This document shows, piece after piece, positions 1-10,020 of a DNA stretch of 64,000 bases. The position numbers and the translations under genes were made by a program. This DNA comes from Branchinecta lynchi. Lineage: Eukaryota; Arthropoda; Branchiopoda; Anostraca; Branchinectidae. Numbering within the stretch: the first letter of the stretch is position 1; the number at the start of each line of letters is the position of its first letter. The notes beneath the pieces were generated by a model that was not told the origin of the DNA, did no database searches, and saw nothing but the letters and a program-made list of their open reading frames with translations. The stretch is from the NCBI GenBank assembly GCA_023053575.1, contig JAKZAP010000015.1, forward strand, positions 16,812,055 through 16,876,054, written 5' to 3'.

Positions 1-440
1 CAAAAGGAATTTAGCATGTCTCCTTACCACTACATCCAACCTCTAATCAACTTTAGATTAAACTTTTACTTTTAACAAATTTTCCGGTTTCAGCCGGATT
101 CCGACCGTCCGGTGAGAAAATGATTGCCATATGCGAATTCCGCATGTCTACTTACCAACAATCGAACATCTTATCAAATATAAATAAAAACATTTACTTT
201 AAACAAATTCTCCAGTTTTGGCCGGATTCCGGCCGAACTATAGTCCGGCGAGGAAATAAATTTCATATTCGGACTCAGCATGTTTCCTTGCTCCTACATC
301 GAACATCCAGTCAACTTCATACTAAACTTTTACTTTTCACAAATTTTCCGATTTTCACTGGATTCCGGATGAACTATTTGTCCGGCGAGAAAATAAATTT
401 AATATTCGGATTCAGCACGTCTCTTTACTCCTAATTCGAC
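1..440. repeat. Tandem repeat, about 136-bp unit, about 3.2 copies
   Basis: Successive units start near 16, 144, 280 and 416. Each has an ATGTCTCCTTAC-like start, an 'aaacttttacttttaacaaa' core and a 'ccggattccg' plus 'ccggcgagaaaataaa' tail. Copies differ by scattered substitutions and small indels. The array probably continues left of the window. The ORF seen at 120-434 exists only because the unit lacks stops in one frame, so it is not a gene. Confidence 0.8.
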
Positions 441-1511
441 TATTTTATTAGCTTTATAAAAAAAATTCCCTTTAATTTCAAACCCCTCACCCACCCCTAA
501 ATATAGAGCTACATAGCCAATCTTCGAACTTGACTTGTACTTTGACCTAGGAGTCCTCATGCCAAGTTAGTTTGACCAACATATCTCAACCACTTCGAGA
601 GTTATCGTGCTAACAGACGGATGGACGGACGGAGAGACGGACATATTTTGCGATGTCATAGGTATCCCTCCACTTACGTTTTCGGTTCCCAAAAACAATC
701 TAAGGTACATACATGCGTCCCTGCGTGGAATATCCGTGTTCTGTATGACATCCCCGACTGACAGTAGAACAGACAGAAAGACTCTTTCTATCCAAAAGAG
801 GTCGTGCAAAGTGATGTTTGGTCCGGACTGTGTTACCTTATAGGATGCTGTGGTCAAGCTTCAGTTGCCGACCCTTGCAGATAGTAGACATCAACTGACG
901 ATAAACTTTGGAGAAGATGTTTAACTTCTGACCACCATCGGGCTATTTTTCCCAGATTTTGAGACTCCAGATCCGACCAGACCAAACACAAGGGGAAGAC
1001 TACCTAACAATGACAAGCCACGGCTTCTTCAGCCCACCATAAACTCAACCGAAAGGTATTTATGTTCGTTTGTGCCTTATTTTGCTCGTAATTTCAACTG
1101 TTAGAATATCAATCAGCCGTGATTCGTAATTTTTAAGTTGACGATCGTAAATCGTCAACATTTGTAAATGCTATTAAGGAAATAAATGAGTTATTACTAT
1201 TATAACTCTAGTATTCAGCGTCGTAACCCATCCGTATCCCATGGCATACGGTTGAGTCCAGGACAGAATATACACAGAACATAGACACAATTTTTAGATT
1301 TTATTTGCTTTTTAGTGTTTTCGTTCATGCCTTTTCCTTCCTTTATATTAATGTGCTATCCTGTTGCCTACGTACTGAGCGAGCTATGTATAGATTATTA
1401 TTATGTCTCGGCCTAAACAAGTTTGTATTCTTTCTTGACAATTAAAGGAGTTTTCTTTTACTGTATGCTCAATTTAGTAAATAAATAAATATTTGAAAAT
1501 TCAAAGCTTAC
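441..1511. other. Non-coding spacer with GGACGGAC-rich segment and a LINE-like tail
   Basis: No gene is visible. Around 590-650 there is an 'agttatcgtgctaacagacgg' segment with GGAC repeats, a dispersed motif that recurs at 27990-28060 and 46390-46450. Near 1475-1490 an (AAAT)n run follows a T-rich stretch and could be the 3' tail of an old retroposon. Nothing else is recognisable. Confidence 0.5.
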
Positions 1512-1644
1512 TTATCCATTCTAGTTCTTCCTCCGTTGCATGTATCGTGCTGTCGTTTTTTAGGCTTGGAATTGCCGGTGAAGCCCAGCCTTCATCGTAG
1601 CCTATAGCTATAGCGCCTATAGCAGAACAAAATGTTGCGAAGAC
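1512..1644 (-). CDS. Exon of a sugar (trehalose-like) transporter paralogue, partial
   Basis: A 133-bp exon bordered on the minus strand by an acceptor TTTCAG (1645-1650) and a donor GTAAGC (1506-1511). It encodes the first transmembrane region of an MFS sugar transporter, including IAIGYDEGWASPAIPSL and a following ATEEELEWI. It has the same length and phase as the plus-strand exon at 45808-45940 and is clearly its paralogue, with about a dozen substitutions. No partner exons of this copy were found between here and the left edge, so the rest of the gene lies to the left (downstream on the minus strand) or is lost. It may be a second transporter gene in opposite orientation or an isolated exon duplicate. 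The open frame and intact splice sites favour function. Confidence 0.75.
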
Positions 1645-1729
1645 CTGAAATTAAAAACAAGAGCTGTAAGCTCATATGGCACTTGCGAGCATACGCAGTA
1701 GCTGTATAAGATATGAGCTAAGATTTGCG

Positions 1730-2220
1730 CTGTTTTGAAGAACATACGATTATGGGCCTTTCAGATTCATGAAAAAATGTATAGTTAAGTAAAAAATATG
1801 CCATGCACTTTGCGGTTACAATGCGCACTTTAAGAGGGCTCGGACTCCATTTTGTAGGCAAAAGCACTAATACACAAATGATCATTGGCCCTTCGGTCAT
1901 GAAAGTAAGTATTTTTGCTTTGCATTTTGTGGCTAAAGATACGCATTTTATGGATATTTCGAGAACTGAACTTGTAAGCAAAATACTTGGGGCACAGATG
2001 ATCATGGGCTCTTGTGGATCTTCAAAAATGTTCGTTTCTCATTTTTTTTGTTTCTAATTTGTGGTAAGATTGGCACTTTAAGTATGTTAGAAAGTCATTT
2101 GTAAGCATAACTTTCGAGGCAAAAATGATCATTGGACCACAAAAATGTTTTTCTTAGATCAAAAACATTTTTTTTCACTTTACAGTTAAGATACACACTT
2201 TAAAATGTTGTTTCCATTTT
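1730..2220. repeat. Degenerate tandem repeat, about 120-133-bp unit
   Basis: The anchor 'atgatcattggcc' recurs at about 1748, 1881, 2001 and 2128, each followed by a T-rich segment and preceded by 'gtaagcaaaa'. The copies are old and diverged. The short ORFs here are by-products of the repeat. Confidence 0.65.
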
Positions 2221-2312
2221 CTCCGCCCATTCTCAGATTTCTTGTCCCTCCATTGTCTACCTGACTTTAAAGGAGTTATATCACAAGCATTCTAGCACTT
2301 CCAACATCTAGA

Positions 2313-2329
2313 CCCCCCCCCCCCCCCCC
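2313..2329. repeat. Poly(C) tract, 17 C
   Basis: An uninterrupted run of 17 C. Similar runs of 13-18 C or G occur at 9253, 38346, 46551, 47084, 52420 and 52576. Confidence 0.95.
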
Positions 2330-2439
2330 AAGATCCAAGATGAAGCCACGTGTAACGAATTAAACTCTAGCGAAACAAGAAATTTCGTCGTAAGCATTCA
2401 CTCGTTTCTGTTTCGTTAGAGGTGAGCTCTTTCTCCAGA

Positions 2440-5375
2440 GCTTGTCCTTATTCCCTTACCTTAGACCTTAGTTCCTCCAGAGCCATCGGTGGCGTATAGG
2501 GCGTCGACAAAGCCTCTCCACTCGTCCCGCATTGATGCCGCAGCGGTGATGTCTTCCCATTCAGGTACTAGCAAGGTACCAGCCGTCCTCAGATCTCGGT
2601 CATATGTTCGCCTCAATGTGTTTTTGGTGCGGCCTCGCTTTCTTCTCCCGTCTGGCTTCCACTCGTAGGTTAATCGAGGAAGGCGGCTCTCATCCCTACG
2701 AAGGACGTGTCCGAGGTATGTCCACCGCCTTCTTTTCAGCAGCTCGCTGACAGACGGCTGACCTGTTTTCCTGCGTCTTTATGCATTGGTGATTTTTTGT
2801 TGCCAGCTTACATTTAAGATTCTTCTGAGACTCATGTTTTCAAATGCGAGGATCCTTTTTTCAAGCTGTGTGTTTATTTTCCAGCATCCACTTGCTTAAA
2901 GGAGTATCGAAAGTACATTGCTGTTGAAGAGTCGTAGCTTCTTTCGCATAGAATATTTGTTGCTTCTCCAAATAGGGTTCAATCTATTGAAGGCACCTGT
3001 TGCTTGCCGATTCTACGTTTTATCTCGGTCGATATCTCTCCATCAAAATCAATCCAGCTACCCAGGTACTTGAATTCCTGGACTTGTTCTAGATCCTTGT
3101 TTTTGCAATGGAGAACAAGCGGCGAGCTTGCGATGGCCATGCTCTTTGATTTGTCAACGTTGATTTTAAGCCCTACATTCTCTGCATTTTCAGTGATAGT
3201 GTCAAGTAGCCGCTGCAACCGTTCTTTAGACTCTTCGAGTAGGACAACATCGTCCGCGAAGACCAGATCGAAGGGATCGACTAAAGGCAGGAAAGGAAAG
3301 GCAAGAGAAAAGCAGGAAAGAATACTAAAACCAGGAAGGGCAAACTGAAACGAGGAAAGAATTACCAGGAATCAAGGATTCGAAAAAATGGCAAGTCTTT
3401 CCTCTGTTTAGTATCCCGTGAGGGGTTGAAAACTTACATTTGTAACAGTTCACCTTTTCCTCTTTTTAGTATTAAAAAAAACTGGCACGCTATGCCGTGC
3501 ATTTCCTGAGTTTAGTTTCTCGTGAGGTGTGGGCAACTTACGCTTGTAAAAGTTCACCTTTTCCTCCTTTTGGTTCCTCACGGGATACTAGGAAAGGCTT
3601 GCTAGTTTTTTCGAACACTAAAAGGAGGAAAAGGTGAACTTTGACAAATGGAAGTTCGGACCCCTCACGGGATATTAAACAGAGGAAAGGCTTGCCAGTT
3701 TTTTCAAATACTAAAAGGAGGAAAAGGTGGACTTTAACAAATGGAAGTTGCCGACCCCTCACGAGATACTAAACAGAAGAAAGGCTTGCCCGAATCCTCG
3801 ATTTTTCTATTGTCTTTCCTTTCCTGCTTTTATTCGATCCCCAGATCGAACAGTTGCTTGTTGCTTACTTTTACACCGTATCCCGATGCAAATCTCAAGG
3901 CATAATCCGTTATGATTATAAAGAGCATGGGGGAAAGTACACACCCTTGGCGGACACCAGACATGATCTTGAAAAATCTGGTTGTACCGTTTTCGGTCTT
4001 TACGCAACATTCCGATTCTTCATAGAGCGCTATAATCATATTTATTATTTTGTCGAGAATTCCATAATATTTCAGGATTCTCCACAAGCAATCTTGGTCA
4101 ACTGAGTCAAAGGCCTTTTCGAAGTCAATGAATAGAAGGTAGAGCTTTTTGTTCCATTCTTTTGATTCTTCGGCAAGCATTCTCAGTACAAATATTAGAT
4201 TAGAACATTATCTCCCCGGTCTGAAACCATGCTGCTCTTCTCGCAGATTTGCGTCTAGTGCTTTTCGCAGACGCAGCAAGATGACGGAGCCCAATAGTTT
4301 TGATGAGACAGGGAGAAGATTGATACCTGTCCAGTTATTGCAGTTCATCGTGTCTCAATTTTTGAAGAGTTTGACTAGAATGCCTTTACTCCAATCTCTT
4401 GGGATCTTCCCTAAGGTCCATATCTTGTTGAAGAGGGCAAGCCAAATGGATATGGAGGTACTCATTGAGTACTTCAGCATTTCTGCTGAGATACCATCAA
4501 TACCCGCTCGTCCATTTTTAAGCTTCTTTGCTGCAAGCATGATCTCCTCGACACTCGGAGGGGCTGTGTTGATGTCTAATTTCGTAAAAGGGATATCAGG
4601 TACAGTAGCTCGGTCACAGATTCTCGGTCTATTCAAAAGTATTTTGAAATGGGCCCTCTCTCGTTAATTTTTTCTGGGTCAGATATGATTACTCCATTTT
4701 CGTCCTTGACAAGGGTGATCCGGCTGCTTTGCCTTTCTACCATCTCAATCTGTAGACAGTCTTGGAATAATCCTTCCTAGCAGCTTCTTCAGCCAAAGCT
4801 GCTTTCTTTTCAAGGATTTGTCTCTTGTCGTTTCTTGCACTCTTTTTCACCTCTTTGTCTTTTTCTTTGTAGAGCTGTTTGGTTGTCATCACAGCGTTCC
4901 TTTTCGTAGCTGTGAGCGTGGCATGCTTGAGCGCGTTTCCTTCATCAATCAGCTTCCATGTAAGGTCAGAGATCCGCCTTTCCTTTGGTTTCTTGAGGAA
5001 ACCTAGCTTTTCTTCGGCAATCGTTGTGTACACAGTTTTTATGTTGCCCATTCCTCTTCGACATTTTCTGAGTCTTTTGCCTCAACAGCCAAGGTATCGA
5101 ATCTGTTCCGTAACGATTTACAGAATCTCTGCGGACCTTTCGATCCTCCAGCTTGTCCGTGTCGTACGGTTTCTTCAAATCTTGTACTGTCTTCTTTTGC
5201 TCACGTAGTTTGACCTGTACATGGGCGATCATGAGCATGTGATCGGACTGAGTATCTGCTCCTCTATACCCCCGCACGTCTAACAAGCTTGTGCGCCACA
5301 TTCTTGCGATCGAGAAGTGGTCAATTTGATTCGCGTTGATTCGTCTGGAGATGTCCATGTGTACTTATGCATGTC
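2440..5375 (-). pseudogene. RTE-like LINE, 5'-truncated and broken (endonuclease end, reverse transcriptase)
   Basis: Reading the minus strand from 5358: an endonuclease C-terminus (QIDHFSIARMWRTSLLDVRG, then RGADTQSDH with the terminal SDH), a linker rich in Lys/Glu, reverse-transcriptase fingers near 4355-4636 (KNGRAGIDGISAEMLK, IPRDWSKG), palm motif A LLFIDFEKAFDSVDQDCLW and GVRQGCVLSP (3830-4180), and FADD followed by INVDKSK and FKYLGSWI (2979-3265). The C-terminal region keeps an HTSD-DGRRKRGR-type stretch near 2640-2740. The family is the RTE/SR2-like group found with 'craniofacial development protein 2-like' endonucleases. Several frameshifts and stops, loss of the endonuclease N-terminus and a 568-bp insertion (3273-3840) make it dead. 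The plus-strand ORF at 4149-4667 is an antisense shadow. Confidence 0.85.
3273..3840. mobile_element. Non-autonomous inverted-repeat element with 10-bp target duplication (Mutator-like candidate)
   Basis: This 568-bp insertion is flanked by CCAGATCGAA at 3263-3272 and again at 3841-3850. The ends form an imperfect terminal inverted repeat: GGGATCGACTAAAGGCAGG on the left and GGATCGAATAAAAGCAGG on the reverse complement of the right. The interior contains three to four related units of about 115 bp in both orientations, with 'cctcacgggatactaaacag' and 'ggaggaaaaggtgaacttt' blocks. No transposase is encoded. A 9-10-bp duplication with GGG ends fits Mutator-like elements, but the superfamily is an inference. 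Confidence 0.75.
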
Positions 5376-5979
5376 CTTACTTCTGTCCTTATTAGTCATT
5401 AAATTATGACTCAACACACTCTTTCTCCAGAGGTTCTTTCAGTTCGCAGTTCAATACACTCTGCCGTTAGAAGTTCGTTCGTTAGAGGCTCTTTGTCCCT
5501 CTCTCGAAGTCGTTAAAGGTTTTCACATTAATGGTTTTGTTAGAGAAAACTCTGGAGGAAATCAGTACAAATCATCAGGCATCGAGAAAGAAAAAACTGT
5601 CAGTATTTAGCAGTTAGTACTAAGCAGTCATTTTTTTAGCAGTCAGTGATTTTAGACTGTCAGTTGGATTACAGATGCTTATATTGTATAGAGAACTTCA
5701 CCATTAAAGTAAGTGGGTTTTCTAACACATGTTTTGTTGAATGTATTACTTAGAGCCAACCGTCCCAGCTCCCCCCTCCACAGCTACGAACCAACCCTTT
5801 GAGGATACCGCTCTGGCTACCATTATCGACAGCATACGTACCAACCGCTCGGTAAACGCTACACGGTTATAAGATATTTGGAAGTTAGCTCACAAGTTAA
5901 TACCGAAGGTATAACGAGATACATTATATAACACTGGTGACATCGTATAGCTGTGGATGGGAGAGTTCCGGTTAGTTTC
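5376..5979. other. Non-coding spacer with a dispersed repeat
   Basis: There is no gene. The 5770-5870 segment ('ctacgaaccaaccctttgagg', 'cgtaccaaccgctcgg') recurs inverted at about 9735-9820, so it belongs to a dispersed repeat. The 5400-5520 segment shares 'ctttctccagag' and 'gttagagg' phrases with 2400-2450 on the other side of the RTE-like LINE. Confidence 0.5.
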
Positions 5980-7250
5980 CGATAGGGTTTTTTGAAATGG
6001 CCGGGAAAATTGAGTTGTTATTAAAAGCGGCCGAGACCGTCGACTTTTTGAGCGTAGGACGGATGTGGATGAGTTTTTGGATAAAGTTAAAGATGTATCG
6101 GCCTGGGATGTAGACGAAATAAAGGAACCAGAGCTGATAAAATTGTGTGGCACAAATGCCGGGGGTGGCACTGGACTTTTTCCGCACTAACGAAGCGAAA
6201 TTCGCGACTTTCGCAGCGCTTCGGATTGCGTTCAAAGAAGGTTTCCGGGGCACATCAAAGAAGGATCAGCCTCTATACGAGAACCTGTATTTAGATGAGG
6301 GGCAGGAACCCTTCAGATTTGTTGAAAGTCTTGAGTTGAAGGCTTTGAACCAACTCGGCTTAGAAGCTAACGCCAGCAGCTAGTGACACACCAGGATGAT
6401 CTTTTCAGCTTTTGCAATCGCTCCTGAAAACAATGGTTCATGATCATTTGTCAAGGAGTATGAGCAAGAAATTATATTTGCGAGACCCCAATTCCTGGGA
6501 AGCCATCAAAGAGTACTTGAGCAAATGGCATCGCGCTCAAGAGAAGGTAAAGCTGCAACACGAAAGTAAGGGCGAATTAACGGTTTACTACAACCAGGAT
6601 AAGTTCCCAAACAATAAGACCAAAGAACCACAGCGATCACAGATCATTGCCAGAAACAACCAATACACTAGGAATCATACACCCGTTTGAAAAAGTAATA
6701 ACCAGGGCCAAATTGCATGGCAAATACAAGGCAATAAAACTCACACCCACAGCAGGCAAACAGAACACAGGAACGGATGCGCCTAGGATCCTAGTGGGAA
6801 ACCAATTTGTGCAGAATGAGCCAAGGTCGGGCACATGGCCAGGAATTGCTGGTCAAGAGGTCTTGAGCCAGCAAACAAAAGTTCATTGAGGCATTTAAAC
6901 TGGCGACGGGGCGCGGTTCTTGAGCAAAGATAATCCGGTGCCCCGCAATTTCTGTCGTCCGTCTGACATTAGTGCGTATAATTGCGCAAAGGATGCACCT
7001 TTTGTTGACGTCACGTTGTGTGGAGTACAGGTTGAGGCATTGGCGGACACGGGTTCCGGCGTTAGACTCATTAGAACTCTTTAGGAGGTTGCCACGGAGA
7101 GTCCAGGAGGGACTCAAAGCAGATCCACGGTGGTTAAAAGTGCATCTGGTCACTGTTTAGATGTCAGAGGTGTCGGATTTTGGATCACGGATTTTGTAAA
7201 GATAGGAGACGAGCGCTGCGAAGAAAAAATTTCTTCAAGGGGGGGAGGTG
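5980..7250 (+). pseudogene. Ty3/Gypsy-type gag-protease remnant
   Basis: Gag-like fragments occur in shifted frames: KAAETVDFL and DVDEFLDKVKDVSAWDVDEI near 6020-6125, a stretch ending FVESLELKALNQLGLEA (6180-6383), and LYLRDPNSWEAIKEYLSKWH (6412-6690). An aspartic-protease core (VTLCGVQVEALADTGSGV) lies at about 7007-7065 with the catalytic DTGS. The frame is lost soon afterwards, and reverse transcriptase, RNase H and integrase are absent. A purine tract 'aagggggggaggtg' abuts the LTR at 7251 and is a good polypurine tract. The internal deletion therefore joined the protease region almost directly to the 3' end. Confidence 0.75.
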
Positions 7251-7914
7251 TGTTATGGAGACATCCCACAGCACTTGGCTCTGCAAAGTCCTCCTAGTTA
7301 TTCCCTCCCTCTATCGCCTACTTTTCTATATATCTCTTCGGTTTCCATCACTATCATTAATTTCCCGGCATCGTGACAATAGGTCACTCGGTCTTTATCC
7401 ACTAGCTCCAGTTAGCAGCTGGCTAACCCGAGGTCAGGCTTTGATCCATTTCATTCTAAGTATTTTGGCTGCGGAATGAATCCGCAGCCAAGAACTGTTA
7501 TCTTTCATTCTTGGTCCAAGCAGGACCTCTCTATATTATAATTTATGGTAAGAGTTGTTTATATATTTAGTTAGGGACCCATTAGTGTTATATATTATGT
7601 GTCAAACTCTTGTTCACGTAATACGAGTAAATTAACTATAGACGTTATGGTCCATCTCGGCTAGTAGGCCTCGGGCTTGACTGGATATGTGAATTCCAGC
7701 TTCGCTAGGATGTGTGAACCAGCTTGATTAGGGATTTCTGGATTGACTAAGGCTGAGCTATAGAATTCCTTGAGACTTTCCCTTGTCTCTTATGTCTGGT
7801 TTCCTGACTGGTCCTGGGTCTAGTGGGCCCCTACGGTGTCAGAATGTCTTCAGCCCACACCCCAGGAGCCTTACCTTTATTAAACCTCGCCTCCACTCGT
7901 CCATCCTCTTAACA
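7251..7914 (+). repeat. 3' LTR of the Gypsy-type element
   Basis: The 664-bp LTR begins TGTTATGGAGACATCCCACA and ends CCATCCTCTTAACA (TG...CA). It sits directly after the polypurine tract. It is near-identical along its length to the solo LTR at 35893-36558, and a deletion derivative lies at 50836-50897. No matching 5' LTR is found upstream. Confidence 0.85.
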
Positions 7915-8529
7915 CTAAAATTTAACTATACGTCGAATCCAGTGAAGAACTCTCATTTACTATTCAAGAGCTGGCTCATTGCCTTTGAGCTTGTATGAAT
8001 TTGCCCGTAAAGGAGATAGTTCAGCCGTTTATAAAAATTTTGTTAACCGTTTAGTTTTGGTTTTACCCCATGGTTTGGAACTGAGGGGGAGGGGGTAGTG
8101 CTGTGGCTCACAGGGCCCCATTCAAATTTCGTTGTCATTCCCACCAAGCCAATAAGTTCAGGTTATTGGCGTTCAATGGCGTAATCGTCATTGTGACATA
8201 GTTTGTTACCTGGATGTAGCTAGGTCATCAGCATCATCAGTTCCGGGAGACATCTTAACTTTACCATCTGTTCAGAGAGTTGACATGTGTAAATACTACT
8301 GAGAAGTACACATTATTTCTTGAGAGAGAAAGAGAAGAGTGCGTCTGAGCCAAAGGCTACCTAGGACATCCCTGACAATCGTTTGTTGTTTGGTTCAGAG
8401 GGTGAATATTGAGGTCAGGCCCGCTGGTCTTCAGAGGATCTCGACGTTATCCACCAGGTCTCAGTGACCCTGTTCAAGACCTAGCCTTCTCCATCACCTT
8501 CGAAACCGATTAACCGACGAAGCTTAAAC
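7915..8529. other. Non-coding, no recognisable element
   Basis: Mixed-composition sequence with stops in all frames. I see no gene or repeat structure here. Confidence 0.4.
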
Positions 8530-8990
8530 TTTCGTTCCTCGTCCGACAAAACTTTGCAGTCTTTTGACTTCTTGTGTGTAGAAAAATCTCGATTTGCCGA
8601 GGAGATATAAACTTTCGGGATTGGCCCGACACAAATATACGGATTTCTTACATGTATAATAACTTTATGTACCGACGAGTCTTAAGCATCCCGGGTGCGC
8701 CTGACAAATGTCAACAAACCAGATTTGACGATGTAACGACGAGTCGACCGACGCCCGACCAAGGCATACAAATTTGAATTTCTTCTGAAGAAGAAACCCA
8801 ATTTGCCGGCGAGAACACCTGAGGCCAAACAAAAGCATACATAATCCGATTTCTTCTGTCTTTTGCCCGACAAAAGTTTCCAAAAGTTGATTTCTTGCGT
8901 GTAAAAATAACCAGATGTGTCAACGAGTCGACCGACAATCGATAAAAGGATACAAAATTGTATTTCTTCCGAGTATGCCAGCGCTTCGCT
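8530..8990. repeat. Degenerate tandem repeat around 'tttgccgacgagtcgaccgac'
   Basis: Blocks such as 'ttcttgtgtgtagaaaaatc', 'atttgccgaggag', 'gacgagtcgaccgacg' and 'cccgacaaaagtttcc' recur four to five times at irregular spacings of roughly 90-110 bp. The overlapping minus-strand ORFs (8665-9056) repeat the same peptide pattern in several frames, which shows they are products of the repeat and not genes. Confidence 0.6.
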
Positions 8991-9932
8991 CCGATGAAGG
9001 TACATTCTCAAGACCTTTGGGGAGGGGAGTCCTCCCAGTAGTGACGCCCCTGCCACTCATTCAAGAAAATCCCATACAGAAAGCTTTGTTTCTGGGCAAA
9101 ACTGTGTCCTGTGCGGGAGTACCTAACTTTTCTTCACGTAAAATCAACGATAATAAACATTTCTCATCATCACCTTTCTTTCTTGCTTTCTCTTTCTTTA
9201 CCCCTTAAGAACTAAAGGACACATTGCCAGAAACAATTCTAATAACTGTAAGCCCCCCCCCCCCCCCCCCGCCATCACACCATTTGACTTACTTGTGGTA
9301 AAACTTCTTTAACGTCCCGACACGATAATCCCATCTTGCTAGGAGAATATTTCAAACAAACAAGTTTCTGTTTACAAGTCACTGATAAAGCCCTGACTTC
9401 AGTTAGGCGATTACAGCTCAGAATCCTAAGTTTGCAAATTAACGGGTTTCTGCACATCTGATAGCATCCTCGGCAGGGACTAGGCGAGGACACATAAAGA
9501 GTGCTAATTTCAGAGCTAGCAAACAAATAGGTGCAAATGCGCCAGTGTATCTTGCTGACACGTGCAGTTTTATCTCTCTGCTAATTTAAGCTTATTCCAG
9601 AAATATCTATGTCAACAAAGACAAAGTATCCCATACATCTGAACATTTTTCACTGAATCAGAAGCCTATCCGGTGTTACCTTTGGTGTTATCCTTTAGTA
9701 ACAATCAAAATACTTAATATCAGCGTTGCGTGTACTCGAGCGGTTGGTACGTAATTGAATTATACTGGTAGTTCAAGCGGTATTCCTTCAAGTGTTGGTT
9801 CGTAACTGTGGAGGGAAGGTCCTACATTCAATAAAAAGTGTCATACTCTTCAAGTTGAATAGTGAAGTTACGCATAAAATAAAAACATTTAATCCAACTG
9901 ACTGACTGCTACTCACACCAAACCAGAGCAAA
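8991..9932. other. Non-coding spacer with 18-C tract
   Basis: This holds an uninterrupted run of 18 C at 9253-9270 and an inverted copy (about 9735-9820) of the dispersed repeat at 5770-5870. No gene is supported. Confidence 0.5.
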
Positions 9933-10020
9933 CTAGACCTACGTTGCCCGGGCAACGTGAAGTGTTGTGGCAACCTTTGTCCGGCTTCGCCGACTAAAGT
10001 GTTGCGAGAGCAACACTTTG
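9933..10020 (+). repeat. Four-hairpin structured repeat, copy 1
   Basis: The 88-bp unit starts CTAGACCTACGTTGCC and ends GAGCAACACTTTG. It folds as four consecutive hairpins: ACGTTGCC/GGCAACGT, GTTG/CAAC, GGC-TTC-GCC, and AAAGTGTTGC-GAGA-GCAACACTTT with a GNRA-type loop. Further copies lie at 13579-13666 and 13766-13853, with fragments at 13556, 25546 and 34587. It marks the left edge of the large array. Confidence 0.8.

Noticed and set aside
4149..4667. 172-codon plus-strand ORF
   Set aside because: It is exactly antisense to the reverse-transcriptase region of the RTE-like LINE, which has clear motifs on the minus strand.
8682..9056. Overlapping minus-strand ORFs with similar peptides
   Set aside because: The same motif appears in several frames because the DNA is a degenerate tandem repeat.
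9933..10020. Hammerhead or other known ribozyme in the hairpin repeat
   Set aside because: The CUGAUGA and GAAA core of a hammerhead is absent, and I recognise no other catalytic core.
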